Shown: positions 45,230 to 56,296 of the stretch, piece after piece
Position numbering within the stretch: position 1 is the stretch's first letter
Layout of the letters: the number at the start of each line of letters is the position of its first letter
NCBI GenBank assembly: GCA_013115145.1
Contig: JAAPAO010000031.1
Span: forward strand, 1 to 64,000
Direction: 5' to 3'
Length of the DNA stretch: 64,000 nt
Source of the DNA: Perkinsus chesapeaki
Lineage: Eukaryota; Perkinsozoa; Perkinsida; Perkinsidae
Program-made: the position numbers and the translations under genes
The notes under the pieces: model-generated
Told to the model about the DNA's origin: nothing
Database searches by the model: none
The model's input: the letters and a program-made list of their open reading frames with translations, nothing else

Positions 45230-45995
45230 ATCTCATTTTATGAATCGACGATCGTTGTTGGAAGTGGACAGGACCTTGGGCATCGAGCTGGGGGATCGAC
45301 CGTAGGGAAGCTTGCTCTGGAACTTCGCCTGGAAAATTTTTTGTGAACTTTCTTACGATCGGCAGTTGGCCGGAATAGCACTTAATCGCAATAGTATTTA
45401 TGGTCTTCATGAAACCAGTAAACTATAGGGGACTTTCGGCTTCTTTTTTGGGGAGCGTCTGTAGTCGGAACCAAGTACCATGATTCTAGGTTCATCTTGG
45501 GGATCGTTAATCCTGGAAAATCACAGGAGATAAGTCTGATGGTTGATGGATACGCGTACGTGGGGCTAGGGTGGTGGTGGTACTATTAATCACCCTTATG
45601 TTAGGCATTATTATCACAACCCGAGTCGTCTTCTGCCGGCTAATAAGTCTCTAGGTGAGCGACCAGCAGAGGGGGTCGGAGTGGGACGTCGGGTGTCTTC
45701 AGAAGGGATGCGTTGGATACTCTTTTCCACTCCACAGGCATATACATTTTCATCTACATTTTTACTACGTTTAAAATTTGTATCATATGTCCGTACTAGC
45801 AACGTTTTCTGACCTTCGGAGGAATAGCAAATGAATTAACGAGCATCACTTGAGCTGTATGTTGAGCTCTGTAGCTGATGAGTACATATTCAAAGTCCCA
45901 GAGCCATATTCGCCGTAGTGATGAAATGAAAAGTAGTGCAAAGCGGGTGCCAAATATAATAGAATGTAGTGTGCTATAGTACATAGAATATATTA
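45230..45995. other. no recognised gene
   Basis: AT-rich stretch. One open frame near 45110-45240 overlaps the preceding gene. Otherwise nothing is supported. Confidence 0.4.
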
Positions 45996-46001
45996 TAACT
46001 G

Positions 46002-46402
46002 ATGACCATAAGTACCTTCGGTACAAAGAAGACGATTTGGACGGCCTTTCATCATTATGGTTCCCCGCCCGCCCAGGAATTCCGGGATCAAAAAAAGCCA
46101 GGGCAAAAATGGTCTCCCAAAAGTATTATTTATCCCCAGGTGTGGAAGTCGTCCAGGCGGTCTCATCTCGTCAGCAACAGCAGCAATCCACTGCCCCGTC
46201 ATCGACTGCTTTGATATCGCCTGTGTCATCGGAGACAATATCATTCCTGGAGTCAGTTGTGTACCAGGATGACCGAGACGCCTCCCTCGGCAGTGGTGAC
46301 AGCGAATCTCCATCCGAGCATGTAGGCTCACTTAAGTCATGCACGGTTGAAGCGGTTTGCTCCAGGAAGAGGGTTCCACTGGTTGCGTGCATTCATCTGT
46401 GA
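46002..46402 (+). CDS. hypothetical, Gln/Ser-rich
   Basis: Two overlapping plus frames are open. From the ATG at 46002: MTISTFGTKKTIWTAFHHYG. In the next frame: MVSQKYYLSPGVEVVQAVSS, followed by five Gln, STAPSSTALISPVSSETISF, and a Ser/Asp-rich stretch ending at 46402. A splice joining them near 46128 is possible. No family recognised and coding status is uncertain. Confidence 0.3.
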
Positions 46403-46989
46403 TGACAGCCTTCGAGCCAGTCGCAGTTGGACCCGGTAGGCTTATGGCTTGGGATCAGTCTGAGGTGTCTCTCTGGTAGGTCTGGTGCCACCAAGATTGA
46501 TCCTTGCCTGCTGTGATGATGCCCCTGATGGCTGCGGCCTCCCATCCCTCCGAAGCGGCCAGCGTGCCCAGTACGGTAGTTGTGATGACCTTGTTCATTA
46601 TATAATCTGCCAGGTACTCTTCGCTACAGGAGATGGCCGGGCTGTTGGAGAACGAAGTGACGGCGATGTGCTTGACTGCGGATGATGACGTGAAGCTGTT
46701 GAGCCTGTCGTGGAACAGCCTTGAGTTGGATTGGCTGTGCTACAAGTAAAGCGTGACTGTAATTATCAAGTTAATATATAGATATAGCATGTTTAGTATT
46801 ATTAGTATCCAGGCAATTATTATATAACAAATGTAGGTATTGAAAGATTGTATATAGTACATTTCATATCCCCCATGGTTTTACTATATTCAGCAATAGT
46901 AGATATATATTGCTAATAAAGGCGATATAGAAGTCATATAAAAGTGTACTTCTTCTTCCACTTTATTAATACAATTCCTGGTCATATGT

Positions 46990-47280
46990 TCAATTCAGTG
47001 CAACGGTTGGTTTGTACACGCCACTGGACACCACGGACCCGGCAATGCTGATGAGGCTGATGGGAGGAGGCCGACCGGTTGTATCGACTCGAGGAGAGCA
47101 TGATACTGAGGGGCTCATCAACTTAAGTGGGTCAGCTAAGATTTCGATCAGCTCCGAGTTCGGCTTTAGACGCCGGATGCGTTGTGGACCCGCCATCGGC
47201 ACAGGGGGTCGGGGTGGCATTGGTGGCATTATTACATCATACGTCGATAGGGATTCTGGAAGGGATGGGGGAAATGGCAT
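46990..47280 (-). CDS. hypothetical C-terminal exon
   Basis: The minus-strand frame reads MPPRPPVPMAGPQRIRRLKP, NSELIEILADPLKLMSPSVS and GRPPPISLISIAGSVVSSGV, ending at 46990. The opposite strand is open too (Gly/Arg-rich). I favour minus because its composition is more protein-like. No start or upstream exon assigned. Confidence 0.3.
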   Translation of the reverse strand: MPFPPSLPESLSTYDVIMPPMPPRPPVPMAGPQRIRRLKPNSELIEILADPLKLMSPSVSCSPRVDTTGRPPPISLISIAGSVVSSGVYKPTVALN

Positions 47281-47852
47281 TCGACAGATTAGAGAGTAAG
47301 AAGGGGTGGATCATATTATATATGATCTCCAAGGCGATATTGACAATAATGACATTATATTCTATATCACCACACGACTGAGGAAGTCTCGCTGCCTAGT
47401 TTACCATTGGGAAAGGCGAACTGATGGCCGCCATGGTCCGAGTACCAGCGTAGAAGCGATACTGAAACTAGAATATATATTCTTCCAATAGGCTATATCT
47501 TTTGTAGTTCGGTAGGGCCCATTTGCATTGCGTGCGCTGATATCCTTGAAGGAGTCATCGCGATCTTTGGCATAGGTAGGTTTTAGCGGCGCTTTGAAAT
47601 GAGAAAAAATCTCCCCAGAAACTGATTGCCCCGTCTGACAGAACAGATTAACTGGATTCAGAATATACAGTATATGTCACACCGTTAGAATCCCTTTTTT
47701 GCTGAAAATCTCGCTCGCCCGAAAACTCACTTGGTCTGGTGATAAAAGGAATGCTTTCCCAGCAAAATAGGATCTAATAGTAGCTCTTGCCAGTATTATT
47801 AAGTCGCGATTTCCTCCTATTTCCTCCCACAATCTTCCCTCTCACTTGTCAG

Positions 47853-48366
47853 GCGGATTTGGCTTTAGTACCTTCAGCGAAAGCCTGGACAGCTTCATGG
47901 AAGGAAAGCTCTTCAAGAACAACCGACCACGAGATGGTCTCCAGTCCTCCGCAGCACCCCAGCCACTCCCGCGCCCCTCTCCCCTGACTGTGCCACTGGC
48001 CGACAGCAACACCAGCACGGAACGAATAGCAACGACGCCGAATGGCAGCCCTGCCCCTACGAGTATTAATGCGACGATAAGACTGAGGAGATGGCCTGGA
48101 GGCGCCGGCGGTCAGCAGGCCTCTGTGGCACCGTGCGGGAATTAATGATTTTTCAAAGTGTCTGAAGATTGTACGTCATACTGAGTGATTGTCCCTTAGT
48201 CGTCACTAAGATATATTTCACCGTCGTCTATCCGCATTGGGTTGTTCTTCTCGTGGAGACTATGTGTTTTGATCGGGGAGCTGGCCAAGGCTGATGGTGA
48301 TGTTGTTGAGGAGAAAGATGCCCATCATTGTGGGGATGCTATTGTTACCTTTCGAGAAGAGTTGTG
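47853..48366 (+). CDS. hypothetical, two exons
   Basis: An exon opens after CACTTGTCAG at 47852: GGFGFSTFSESLDSFMEGKL, FKNNRPRDGLQSSAAPQPLP and SINATIRLRRWPGGAGGQQA. A phase-0 donor (TCT/GTGGCA, near 48129) and the acceptor GTCCCTTAG near 48199 join it to SSLRYISPSSIRIGLFFSWR, LCVLIGELAKADGDVVEEKD and CGDAIVTFREELC. The first ATG inside is at 47897. If transcripts are trans-spliced at 47852 that would be the start; otherwise an upstream exon is missing. No domain recognised. Confidence 0.5.
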
Positions 48367-48722
48367 TTAATTATTAATTTATACACTCCTTCACAGATGG
48401 ATATTCTCTATCTATAGGTGAATGATATAAGTACTGCATGTACAGATTTGCCTCTGCGGAAGATTGGGATGTAATAGTCCATTATTACCAACAGCTGCTC
48501 TGTGCACTCGTTCCAGTTGTACCGCGTAAATCTGGCGTATATCTTTGTGCGGACCATTTTATTAATATTATCATTAAGTTGCGTTGATGAGTGTACTGGA
48601 GGGCACGTGCGCGCAAAAGTTGGCGCTTTCCGAGGCGAGCGAATTCAATTCATCTCGGGCACGGTATGATTCCCCCCCATGAAAATTAGTTTACCAAGAA
48701 CTACGATACGGTAACTAGCCCC

Positions 48723-49325
48723 ATGTCCGCCGCCGCCCCTTTGAGTGCTGTACGGCGAGGAGCAGGGTTGCTGCCGGTTCATAGAGTGTCGTCGTTAAGT
48801 CAGCTCGAGAAAGCCTTGAAGGTTGACGGCGGCTTGTGGCCCACAATTGCCATTCGATCGGACTCGATGATAGACAGGTGGGCAACGGTTGCCGTCGTCT
48901 TCTTTTATAATATACTCGAGCTCTCGAATGGTGAATGAGGGTCTATGAGCGTATCGTTTACGCCCTTCCATTGGTCCTTATACGGTTGTACTTCCCAAGC
49001 AGGTCCCTCTATGACGGCGATGATATTATCGTGTCCAGTAGGGGAGGTGTGGCTCTTGTAAACGACTTGAACCTCCTCAGACCGATATTGTGGGAATCGG
49101 CGATTCTTAAGGTAGCAGAGCTCTGTCCTCATACCGACCTTCCCTCAGGTTATGCATGATTGTAGGGGGCTTTGCAGCCGACTACTCGACAATAGCGGCG
49201 GCGGCGGTGTTGATGATGATGACATCGAAATTCATAACGTTTATGATACTCTGGTGGGCCATTGGGCGATCGAAGAGATGTCGGGCGAAACCGGAGGTGG
49301 CCCGACGGTGCTGCCTCGACAATGA
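48723..49325 (+). CDS. hypothetical, three exons
   Basis: ATG at 48723 (MSAAAPLSAVRRGAGLLPVH). The first exon ends AIRSDSMIDR. The second reads VYERIVYALPLVLIRLYFPS and VSSRGGVALVNDLNLLRPIL with WESAILK. The third reads VMHDCRGLCSRLLDNSGGGG, DDDDIEIHNVYDTLVGHWAI and ends TVLPRQ at 49325. Introns are about 60 and 37-40 nt with consistent phases. The basic, Ala-rich N-terminus could be a mitochondrial presequence (inference). Family not recognised. Confidence 0.55.
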
Positions 49326-49472
49326 TTCTCGCGCACTTCAGATTTCGGCGTCCATGAAGAATCGCTGTCCCGTTTGTGTCGGCAGTTTGGCATCCCACAA
49401 ACAAGCGCCTGTGGCGGCCTTCTGCCACTTCGGAAAAAACAACATAAACGGCTCCTCGTCGGCAACTCTGAA

Positions 49473-50015
49473 ATGGCTGACGGCTACGTTGTGGATCGGT
49501 CCAAGCTGTTCACTTCGGTATACCCGAAGCTCAACAAAGAATTCACATCGTCCGTACCGCCCCGGAAGCTACCTGCGGGCACGAGACTGTCTGGCATGGT
49601 CTCCAAGATTGCCTATTATGACTCATCGGTGTTGGGTGGATCATCTAATTTGCCATACGAGGAGACTGCCGATCCCAAGAAGGACGGCATGCTTGTTCTC
49701 TACTGGAAGCTCAACATCTGGCCAGGCGTCCTCGGCGTGACACCACCGAGCGAAGCTAATGAGAAGATAAGTCGAGGCCTTCGAGTCGGGCATGTCGTCG
49801 ACGACCTTTTTACTGTGTCTTATAACGAAGGAGGTATATGTTTCGATGAGGATTCATCGCTGCTATTTGTGGCTCCAAAGGGCCGTGATGCATGGCTTGC
49901 TGAAGATGCCGAGCTACTAGGCGAAGCTACTCGCGTGGGGCATACGAGCATGCGACACCTTCCGCAGGACTTCGCCAGCATGGGCCCTGAGTTCGCATTG
50001 CCGCCCAAGAAGTAA
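49473..50015 (+). CDS. hypothetical protein, 180 residues
   Basis: ATG at 49473 opens MADGYVVDRSKLFTSVYPKL. The body reads VPPRKLPAGTRLSGMVSKIA, KKDGMLVLYWKLNIWPGVLG, ISRGLRVGHVVDDLFTVSYN, FDEDSSLLFVAPKGRDAWLA and ends GPEFALPPKK. It is a single exon with normal coding composition. The frame stays open upstream to 49374 without an ATG, so an upstream exon is possible. Function unknown. Confidence 0.6.
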   Translation: MADGYVVDRSKLFTSVYPKLNKEFTSSVPPRKLPAGTRLSGMVSKIAYYDSSVLGGSSNLPYEETADPKKDGMLVLYWKLNIWPGVLGVTPPSEANEKISRGLRVGHVVDDLFTVSYNEGGICFDEDSSLLFVAPKGRDAWLAEDAELLGEATRVGHTSMRHLPQDFASMGPEFALPPKK

Positions 50016-50326
50016 CCTTTAGTGTCTTATTGTGTGAAGGCTTCATTGTCCTATTCAGATCTGACGGGCCGAGCAACTACGATGTCGTGTACAAGAAGGG
50101 TAAACGAGGAGCGACAAAAGTCAGACGCGTTGATCGAGAGAAGCAGCGGCAAAAACGATTTGACGAGGATTGATTATATATTTGCTTGCTCACGTTTCAT
50201 GATCGTTTCCAGGAGAGCCTCTGTGCCTTTGTTGCCTCAATTACCTCCCATTCACCCCCTGGCCGACAGCGCAAAAGTAGCTAGTAGCTGCCGAAACTAT
50301 CTAGCACAGGTTAGTGTATCAGAGTT

Positions 50327-51214
50327 ATGCCTTCTGTCCACACCTTCGGGTGCCTCATTCTGGTCTCCATGGAAGCTCGTAGAGCTCATGGTGCGGCGTA
50401 TAGACAACAGCAGCTTCTTTACTCACAAGTGAGTGATGGAGCTGAGTATTTCTTTATACCAAGAGGGAAGCAACCAATACCGCACATGGAAGAGTGGCAG
50501 GATAACGGTTTGAGTACTGGCAGCCTTGTCCAGCTCGACAACAAGGCGAGAAACGTCGAATTCACGAAGAGTAAAAATATCGCAGTGTATGATTATATAC
50601 CTTACAATGAAAAAGTCACCACTCATACCGACGAAGCTGTCACGGCCGCTACAATCCTCCGTGTTAAGGACGGTCAGACGTCAGAGTACACAGCTACTGT
50701 CCCTACAGTCGGTGAATGTTTCAGCAACATCGAGTCGGTGAGCTCCTCGAGCGACGAGGGGGGTTCAGTCGAGGCGGTAGCTAGTGAATTGAGTAAAGTC
50801 TGCGGTGATGGATTCTGGACACTCCGCCCTTTCGACAAGGATGACATGTCAAAGCTGAACGGCAAATATTCAGGAAAGCAATCGGAAACCGCTCTCACTC
50901 TCAAACTCGATAAGGGCAAGATCAAAGATGGGGAATTGGTTGTTGGTTCGCTGACGGAGAAGGCCCCTCTTGTAACGTATTCTCCTCTATGTGAAGGGGT
51001 TATCTCGACTGTCCGCACAATGCCTCGAGGGGAGCCTAGCCTACTTGTTCTCACTAGAGACAGAGCTTCTACACACCGCAACCCCTTATTACGCAGATCT
51101 AGGAGGAAGGCACCACTCGCGACCCTCTGTGGTCCCCTAGACACCGCTAAGAAAGTCTCATGGTCGGATATTCCTAAATGGGACAGGATGCGTTCTGGCG
51201 AGTTTGTGTTGTGA
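50327..51214 (+). CDS. hypothetical protein, 295 residues
   Basis: ATG at 50327 (MPSVHTFGCLILVSMEARRA) with a weakly hydrophobic N-terminus. The body reads DGAEYFFIPRGKQPIPHMEE, GSLVQLDNKARNVEFTKSKN, EAVTAATILRVKDGQTSEYT and CGDGFWTLRPFDKDDMSKLN, then a charged SETALTLKLDKGKIKDGELV and GEPSLLVLTRDRASTHRNPL. The Ser-rich acidic segment in the middle (SVSSSSDEGGS) is disordered. No family recognised. It lies on the same strand 300 bases after the previous gene. Confidence 0.6.
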   Translation: MPSVHTFGCLILVSMEARRAHGAAYRQQQLLYSQVSDGAEYFFIPRGKQPIPHMEEWQDNGLSTGSLVQLDNKARNVEFTKSKNIAVYDYIPYNEKVTTHTDEAVTAATILRVKDGQTSEYTATVPTVGECFSNIESVSSSSDEGGSVEAVASELSKVCGDGFWTLRPFDKDDMSKLNGKYSGKQSETALTLKLDKGKIKDGELVVGSLTEKAPLVTYSPLCEGVISTVRTMPRGEPSLLVLTRDRASTHRNPLLRRSRRKAPLATLCGPLDTAKKVSWSDIPKWDRMRSGEFVL

Positions 51215-51585
51215 TCTCGTAGTAGAACTTGAGTTGGTGTCCTGTGTCGGTGGTGATGTATTTATTCTCAAGGATACTTTTGCCTTTTATTCTATTTCAT
51301 GATATATCTCTGTGCTCTTCATGTGATGTCCATACCGCCGCTCTGTACTTGAGTTTACAGTCTGGCATTGGCCATTTTAAAATTTAAACCTGCTCGCATC
51401 TCGAGGTTACCTTACACAAGTTAAAAGCTAGCAGTCGATCTTATCCGCCTCTGGCAGCTTGGTAGCGTCAGGCATCACGTGGGGTTCGCCTTGCCCTATT
51501 TTACGTCGTTTGGTACGCCGCTCATTTTTATAGCAGTATACAAAATAACAATATTAACCACGCCTCGGTAACCGTGGTGGCAACA

Positions 51586-51944
51586 ATGGACGGTTATCAT
51601 ACGCAAGTGCCTCCGTTATTCCCTGTCGGGTGCTGTCACTTCAATGCCTATACTATTTTTTGCCTAGTACCTGCTGAAAAATGCCACCGATCCAAGCCGA
51701 CCCTTGCCAAGGTGGAAGGAACAATTGTAAGTACGATGCAGCCGATTTGGCTCTTTCCCCGTAAATAATGCAGAGCTCATATCTACAACTTTTCCTCATG
51801 CAGGTCGGAAATGCTTAGCATTAGACTTTGCAGGAACCAGGCAACCGTCATGTGTCTTCGACAAGGCCAGCGGCGCATGCTCATCTTCATCCTTTATGTT
51901 TGGTCAGTTTCGTGTACTGCTAGAGTGTACCTATAATCCACTGT
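51586..51944 (+). CDS. possible small Cys-containing gene
   Basis: ATG at 51586 opens MDGYHTQVPPLFPVGCCHFN and YTIFCLVPAEKCHRSKP. After an intron ending TCATGCAG at 51804 an open frame reads RKCLALDFAGTRQPSCVFDK and ASGACSSSSF, stopping near 51944. Both look like parts of one Cys-rich protein, but I could not find a donor giving the right phase. Confidence 0.35.
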
Positions 51945-51949
51945 ACTGA

Positions 51950-52820
51950 TTTTTTCAGAACGATAAGGTTGGCCACGTAATTAGCATCCGGCAATGCCGA
52001 TCTGAGGTAGCTCTTAATGAAGTCAAGAACTCTCATCACCTTGCACTGCTATCTGCTTCTGTACTGGCTCTTGCCGTCACGATTGTTGTAAGTCCTTCGT
52101 TAACTGAGCGACATGCGACCTTAATCGCTTCGAGGTGATGACAGTATGGCTGTCTAGCTTGCGGTGTATTCGCAACCGAAAGAGAACAGTGATGGCCACG
52201 AGCCTCTCCAGATGCTTTTGGCCTAAGCTCGTGACCCAGGTCGCCCGCGCTAACCCAGGCAGTTCTTCTCGCGACTGTGAATTGCATGACATTGATAGTT
52301 TGTGAGATTTATATTCTCGAGTGGACAAGAATGACTGTCGGTTTAGTTGCTGCCAAGTCGCTCTGGTGTTAGATGCTCTAGATAGCCTTGTTTGATGAGA
52401 AACTATCCAATATGTCGCAATGGGACGACGGGAAGCTCCCTGCTAAGTTCGGGTCCTGCTTCTAATCGGTATATAACTTGCTACTCGAGAAGTGATCGAT
52501 AAAACAACTTCTCCCCCACAGTGCACCAACACGCAGTTTATGTGCTGGAGATGATGGAGAAATGTTCAACTGGAGATATGTTAAGATCTGTGGTGTTCGG
52601 AATGTTCCTTTGCTACTTGGTGTTTCGGGCTAAAGTACTTCAACGAAATAAATGATAAAATAACTCGAATAAATACTTTCTATTCCTCGTCGTTAGCAGG
52701 TTCTGATGACTACTTTCAATTAGTACTCAACAGCCCTTTGCTGGTTCCACTCTTTCAACGCAACATAACCGGATTTGCACACACATTATACCAAAGCACA
52801 TTTTTCACCGTGTGGCGTAT
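51950..52820. other. no recognised gene
   Basis: About 870 bases. Minus-strand ORFs at 52036-52328 lack an ATG and a recognisable product, and the plus ORF near 52738 is antisense to the following gene's 3' end. Confidence 0.4.
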
Positions 52821-52823
52821 GGA

Positions 52824-53848
52824 TTATGGGCATGGCGGGCCAACTGCAAGCAAAGATATTACACTCGAGCACAGTGTTGCTGCACTTGCCGTATCGACGT
52901 CGAAGTCCTCATTGAATTCCTGATTGCCAGCTAGACGGTGCTGTCTGATTTTCTCCTGGAAACAAGAGTAACGGTGATGGCCTTCACGTCCCTTCTTACA
53001 TTTCGCTCGTCTGGAGGCAGCGTCTCGCTCGGGGTTGAGGACTCCTCCGCACCAGTTGCAGCGCTGAAGGCAGCGAACCCTCGCATGCGCTGAGACACAA
53101 AAAATGTTTCCTAAACGGGTGTAGCACGTCTTACTGGGAGAGGTGGCATTCTATCCGAGATATCTTTTGGCCGCGGCTCCAAAGCAAACTGCAGAGCTTC
53201 CTCCAATGGCTTCGATTCCTGACGGACACCTTCGCTCGACCGTAAGGGAGGCGCCTCACCAGAGATTCGTGTCGAACTATTTCGGAGTCATCTGCTGGGT
53301 GATCGGGAAGGTCTGGCATCAGTGCAACCTCATTGAGGCTGACAAGGGCATATTTCCAGTACGGTTATGAAGGGATAAACTGCTTACGGATCTCCAAGAC
53401 TTGCGATCATGCCGAGAGTTGCGGCTTGAACAGGGTTGCTATCACTGTAGGTTGGGCCACTGTTGATAGCCACAGGATACCTGCATGACACGTCCTCAAG
53501 AGTGGGTTTATTTTCATCAGCATACTTGTCCCAGACTTCCTTTATCGACTCGTCGTCGACACCAGAAGTGAACTCGCCCTCTCGCGTAGTGAGCTTCGGT
53601 CGTGGCCTTTGACGAACTGCCTCGTCTGGCCAAGAACGGCCGTGCAAAATAGGCTTATCGCCGTACCACTAAGAACGATGCATATCGTCAGGGGCGCCTT
53701 ATCTATGCCGCCTTACCATGGGTTCAACATCCATCTGTGATGGAGGATCTTCCGGCTCTTGACTATCAGTATACACCTTGTACTCCGGCGGACCATCGTC
53801 AACTTCGATGATAGGCCCTTTCCGTCTGAAAGAATCGAAATCTGGCAT
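52824..53848 (-). CDS. hypothetical with CxxC-rich C-terminus
   Basis: ATG at 53848 opens MPDFDSFRRKGPIIEVDDGP and DSQEPEDPPSQMDVEPM. Further exons: YGDKPILHGRSWPDEAVRQR, VDDESIKEVWDKYADENKPT, DLPDHPADDSEIVRHESL joined in phase 0 to ESKPLEEALQFALEPRPKDI, and finally VRCLQRCNWCGGVLNPERDA with RRAKCKKGREGHHRYSCFQE. Paired cysteines (CLQRCNWC ... C ... C) suggest zinc binding. It ends near 52824 or earlier if another intron is used. A further upstream exon is possible. I do not recognise the family. Confidence 0.5.
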
Positions 53849-54012
53849 GTTCCGCAGAGATGGCGGCGTACTCCGACTTGTTCGCCGCGGCCAGCAGGAG
53901 CCATGTAATGACCGTCAGGAGGGAAGACCGCATTTAAACAGTAATTGCTAAGGAATACTTCTACCAGTTAGAAACCCAACAGAAAATGGATCGAAAATGC
54001 CACATTCATGGT

Positions 54013-55600
54013 TCATGTATCAATAGCATTTATAGCAGCCATTGATAACAGTTCCTTCAGGGCTTCATTGGTTGTAAGTTGTTCCGTGTAGATATCTAGC
54101 TCGGTCTTGAGACGGTCCTTTTCCCGAGTGACGGCATCCAATGCTTCCCGTGCTGTCTTCGTATCGCGGTGCAACTCCTGCTGGACTTGATTATACATCT
54201 GATTAGAATTCACCATCATTCGTAATGTATTGATAGCTTACCGAGCATTACAGTGCGACCTTTAGAAATGAATGTCGTTTGTTTAGTTTCACATTTATCA
54301 ACAGCAAGATAGCAATACAAGTCGCATTAAGCTTCCACTAAAGGGTGTTGCGTAAGGTATCATACCTCTTTGGCCTCGGTCAAGTCTCTCTGTAAAGCTG
54401 CATTCTCTCGCGCTAATTGTGTCTTTCTCGACTCAACCTCTACCACTCGCTCCTGAAGCTCTGCAACCGCCTGTGGGTTGAGCTCGTCCTGGATGAGCGG
54501 AGCGATAAGTGTCGAAGATGCGGCCACCAGAGTTACCCTCAGTTGTTCTCGTTCCAAGTCAGCGATCCTCGCCTCATAGACACGCAGTCGATCTTCAACG
54601 GCTTTCTGCAGCAAGGCCTTCTGCTCGGCGATTCCTGCGCGCCGTTCGCGTCGGTCTAATCACAGGCTTCACGTCTCACCAGGCGAGTCGGATATCCTTA
54701 GATTGGCAGCATTCAGCTTGGCCCAGAGCTGTTTGACGCGGTGCTCATTTTTCTGGTTCGATGATACCTCCTTTACAAGCTCTTTCCACTGCCTGTCTCG
54801 TATAGTAAGAATATCGTTTTGGGCTCGAAGACCTTGAAGATCATCTGAGACCAAGTAGCTGGCCAATCACGTATGGTAGCGGTTGCTGACTACCCCAAAG
54901 AGATTCGAATCGTTCTGTGTCTGTTGCCCAGCATCGCTTCCACTGACGGGACATTTCCGCACGTAAGCGAGCTATTTCGGCATCTCCTGAGACCACTCCC
55001 GAAGATATGAGAACCGCATGAATAATTAGCGTGTTCAGATTCAACAGAGTGCTTCTGGGTTCCCAATGACTCACTCCCTGAAACCGCCATCTCGGCTATT
55101 TCCCTCCGGAGCTCCGCTTCACAACTATTGGCTGTCATCTCTTCATTCAGTTTCTTTAGTTCACGCCGGTGTCGTTTTTTTAGAGAATCAATCTCATCGG
55201 CATGCTTGTGTGCTAGCTCCGTCTAAAGCCCCGTCGAGTTGTAGTATTCAGCGCTCACCAGGGCCTACTCTGGCGGTCTCCGACTGTTTTAGCCGGTCAC
55301 GGAGAGCCTTAGTTGCAGCAACTGCCGCTTCCGCTTCCTTGTGCGCTCGTATGGAGGAACCCACAAGCTTCCAAAACAAAACAGAAAGCTTGCGTGATGA
55401 CTGAGGGGCAAATCTCAAGTGGGTGGCATCCAATAGCGCGCACCTCGAAGCCATGGGCCCTCAGCCTTCTGAGCAATGCCACCAACTGTGCTTCATCCTC
55501 TCTGGTATGGTCTGTTGCAGTCTCAGAGCCTTCGAGCAATTTCAGTCGTTGCCTCAGGTATGATGTTGTTGCGCGCAACCTGACCAAGGACAAGTTTAAA
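54013..55600 (-). CDS. coiled-coil protein exons
   Basis: Minus-strand exons with strong heptads: LVRLRATTSYLRQRLKLLEG with REDEAQLVALLRRLRAHGFE; RAHKEAEAAVAATKALRDRL; LAHKHADEIDSLKKRHRREL with KKLNEEMTANSCEAELRREI; RDRQWKELVKEVSSNQKNEH; VEDRLRVYEARIADLEREQL; ERVVEVESRKTQLARENAAL; and DTKTAREALDAVTREKDRLK ending at 54013. No start ATG is evident on the 5' side. That leaves open whether these exons belong to the same gene as 56297-58481 across an interval that holds a tRNA, or to a separate gene whose first exon I missed. Confidence 0.6.
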
Positions 55601-55657
55601 TTTGTTGTGGAAATGCTAGGCAGGGATATAACATGGATATAGAATGGTATAGATATC

Positions 55658-55729
55658 GGCTGTGTGGTCTAGTGGTATGATTCTCGCTTAGGGTGCGAGA
55701 GGTCCCGAGTTCAATTCTCGGCACAGCCC
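55658..55729 (+). tRNA. tRNA-Pro (anticodon AGG)
   Basis: A 72-nt cloverleaf. The acceptor stem GGCTGTG pairs with CACAGCC, discriminator C. The D-arm region TGGTCTAGTGGTATGAT has a good A box. The anticodon stem CTCGC/GCGAG encloses TTAGGGT with anticodon AGG. The T arm is CCGAG-TTCAATT-CTCGG (B box). No intron. It lies opposite in orientation to the surrounding coiled-coil exons. Confidence 0.95.
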
Positions 55730-56224
55730 TTTAACCGCTGCCCTCGTGTTCGTACTAGCGGGACCGCATAGACAGTATCGATGTCTGAACCAACTGCAGC
55801 GCATGTAGCTCGATTGGGCGCGCGCTGCGCACTTTGCTGCGCGTTCTGACAGCTGGTATCAATGCTACCGCAGCATCCGCCTGATAGAGCAGGTTTGGTG
55901 GCTGCTATGTGATTCAGGCGGGGACAATGGTACTCCTCTTGTGTTATAAATGACAGGAACTTCCCGAACAACTCATGTCCCAAGGCTTGCGGTCGGGAAG
56001 AGTTATCTACATAATCTTATCGTGATCCCCACCACGGCTGAGTTATCGTGTGCCTGGTTTCCTAGCCACACGCTCACAGTGATTGCAGCCTCCAACGGCT
56101 GGTTACAACAATATTGGCAACAGTGAGTAATGCGTGGTAGAACCGGAAAACGTAGGAAGCCTAGAGCCGCTATCAGCAACTAGTAACTACTATTATAGTA
56201 GTCACTATATGATCCCTAATACTC

Positions 56225-56283
56225 CAATAGAACTATAGACTTCTACTATAGTAGCACTATAGTAGAGGTCTATAGTTCTATTG
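56225..56283. repeat. 59-nt near-perfect foldback
   Basis: 28-nt arms (56225-56252 and 56256-56283) are reverse complements with one mismatch, which would be a G-U pair in one RNA strand. The loop is AGC. It lies 14 bases beyond the stop or donor of the neighbouring minus-strand coiled-coil exon. A smaller related stem (CTACTA/TAGTAG) lies just upstream near 56188-56202. Confidence 0.9.
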
Positions 56284-56296
56284 CGATCCGGTGCGC

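Noticed and set aside
47012-47299. Plus-strand Gly/Arg-rich ORF
   Set aside because: The opposite strand has a more protein-like sequence over the same bases. I kept the minus call at low confidence.
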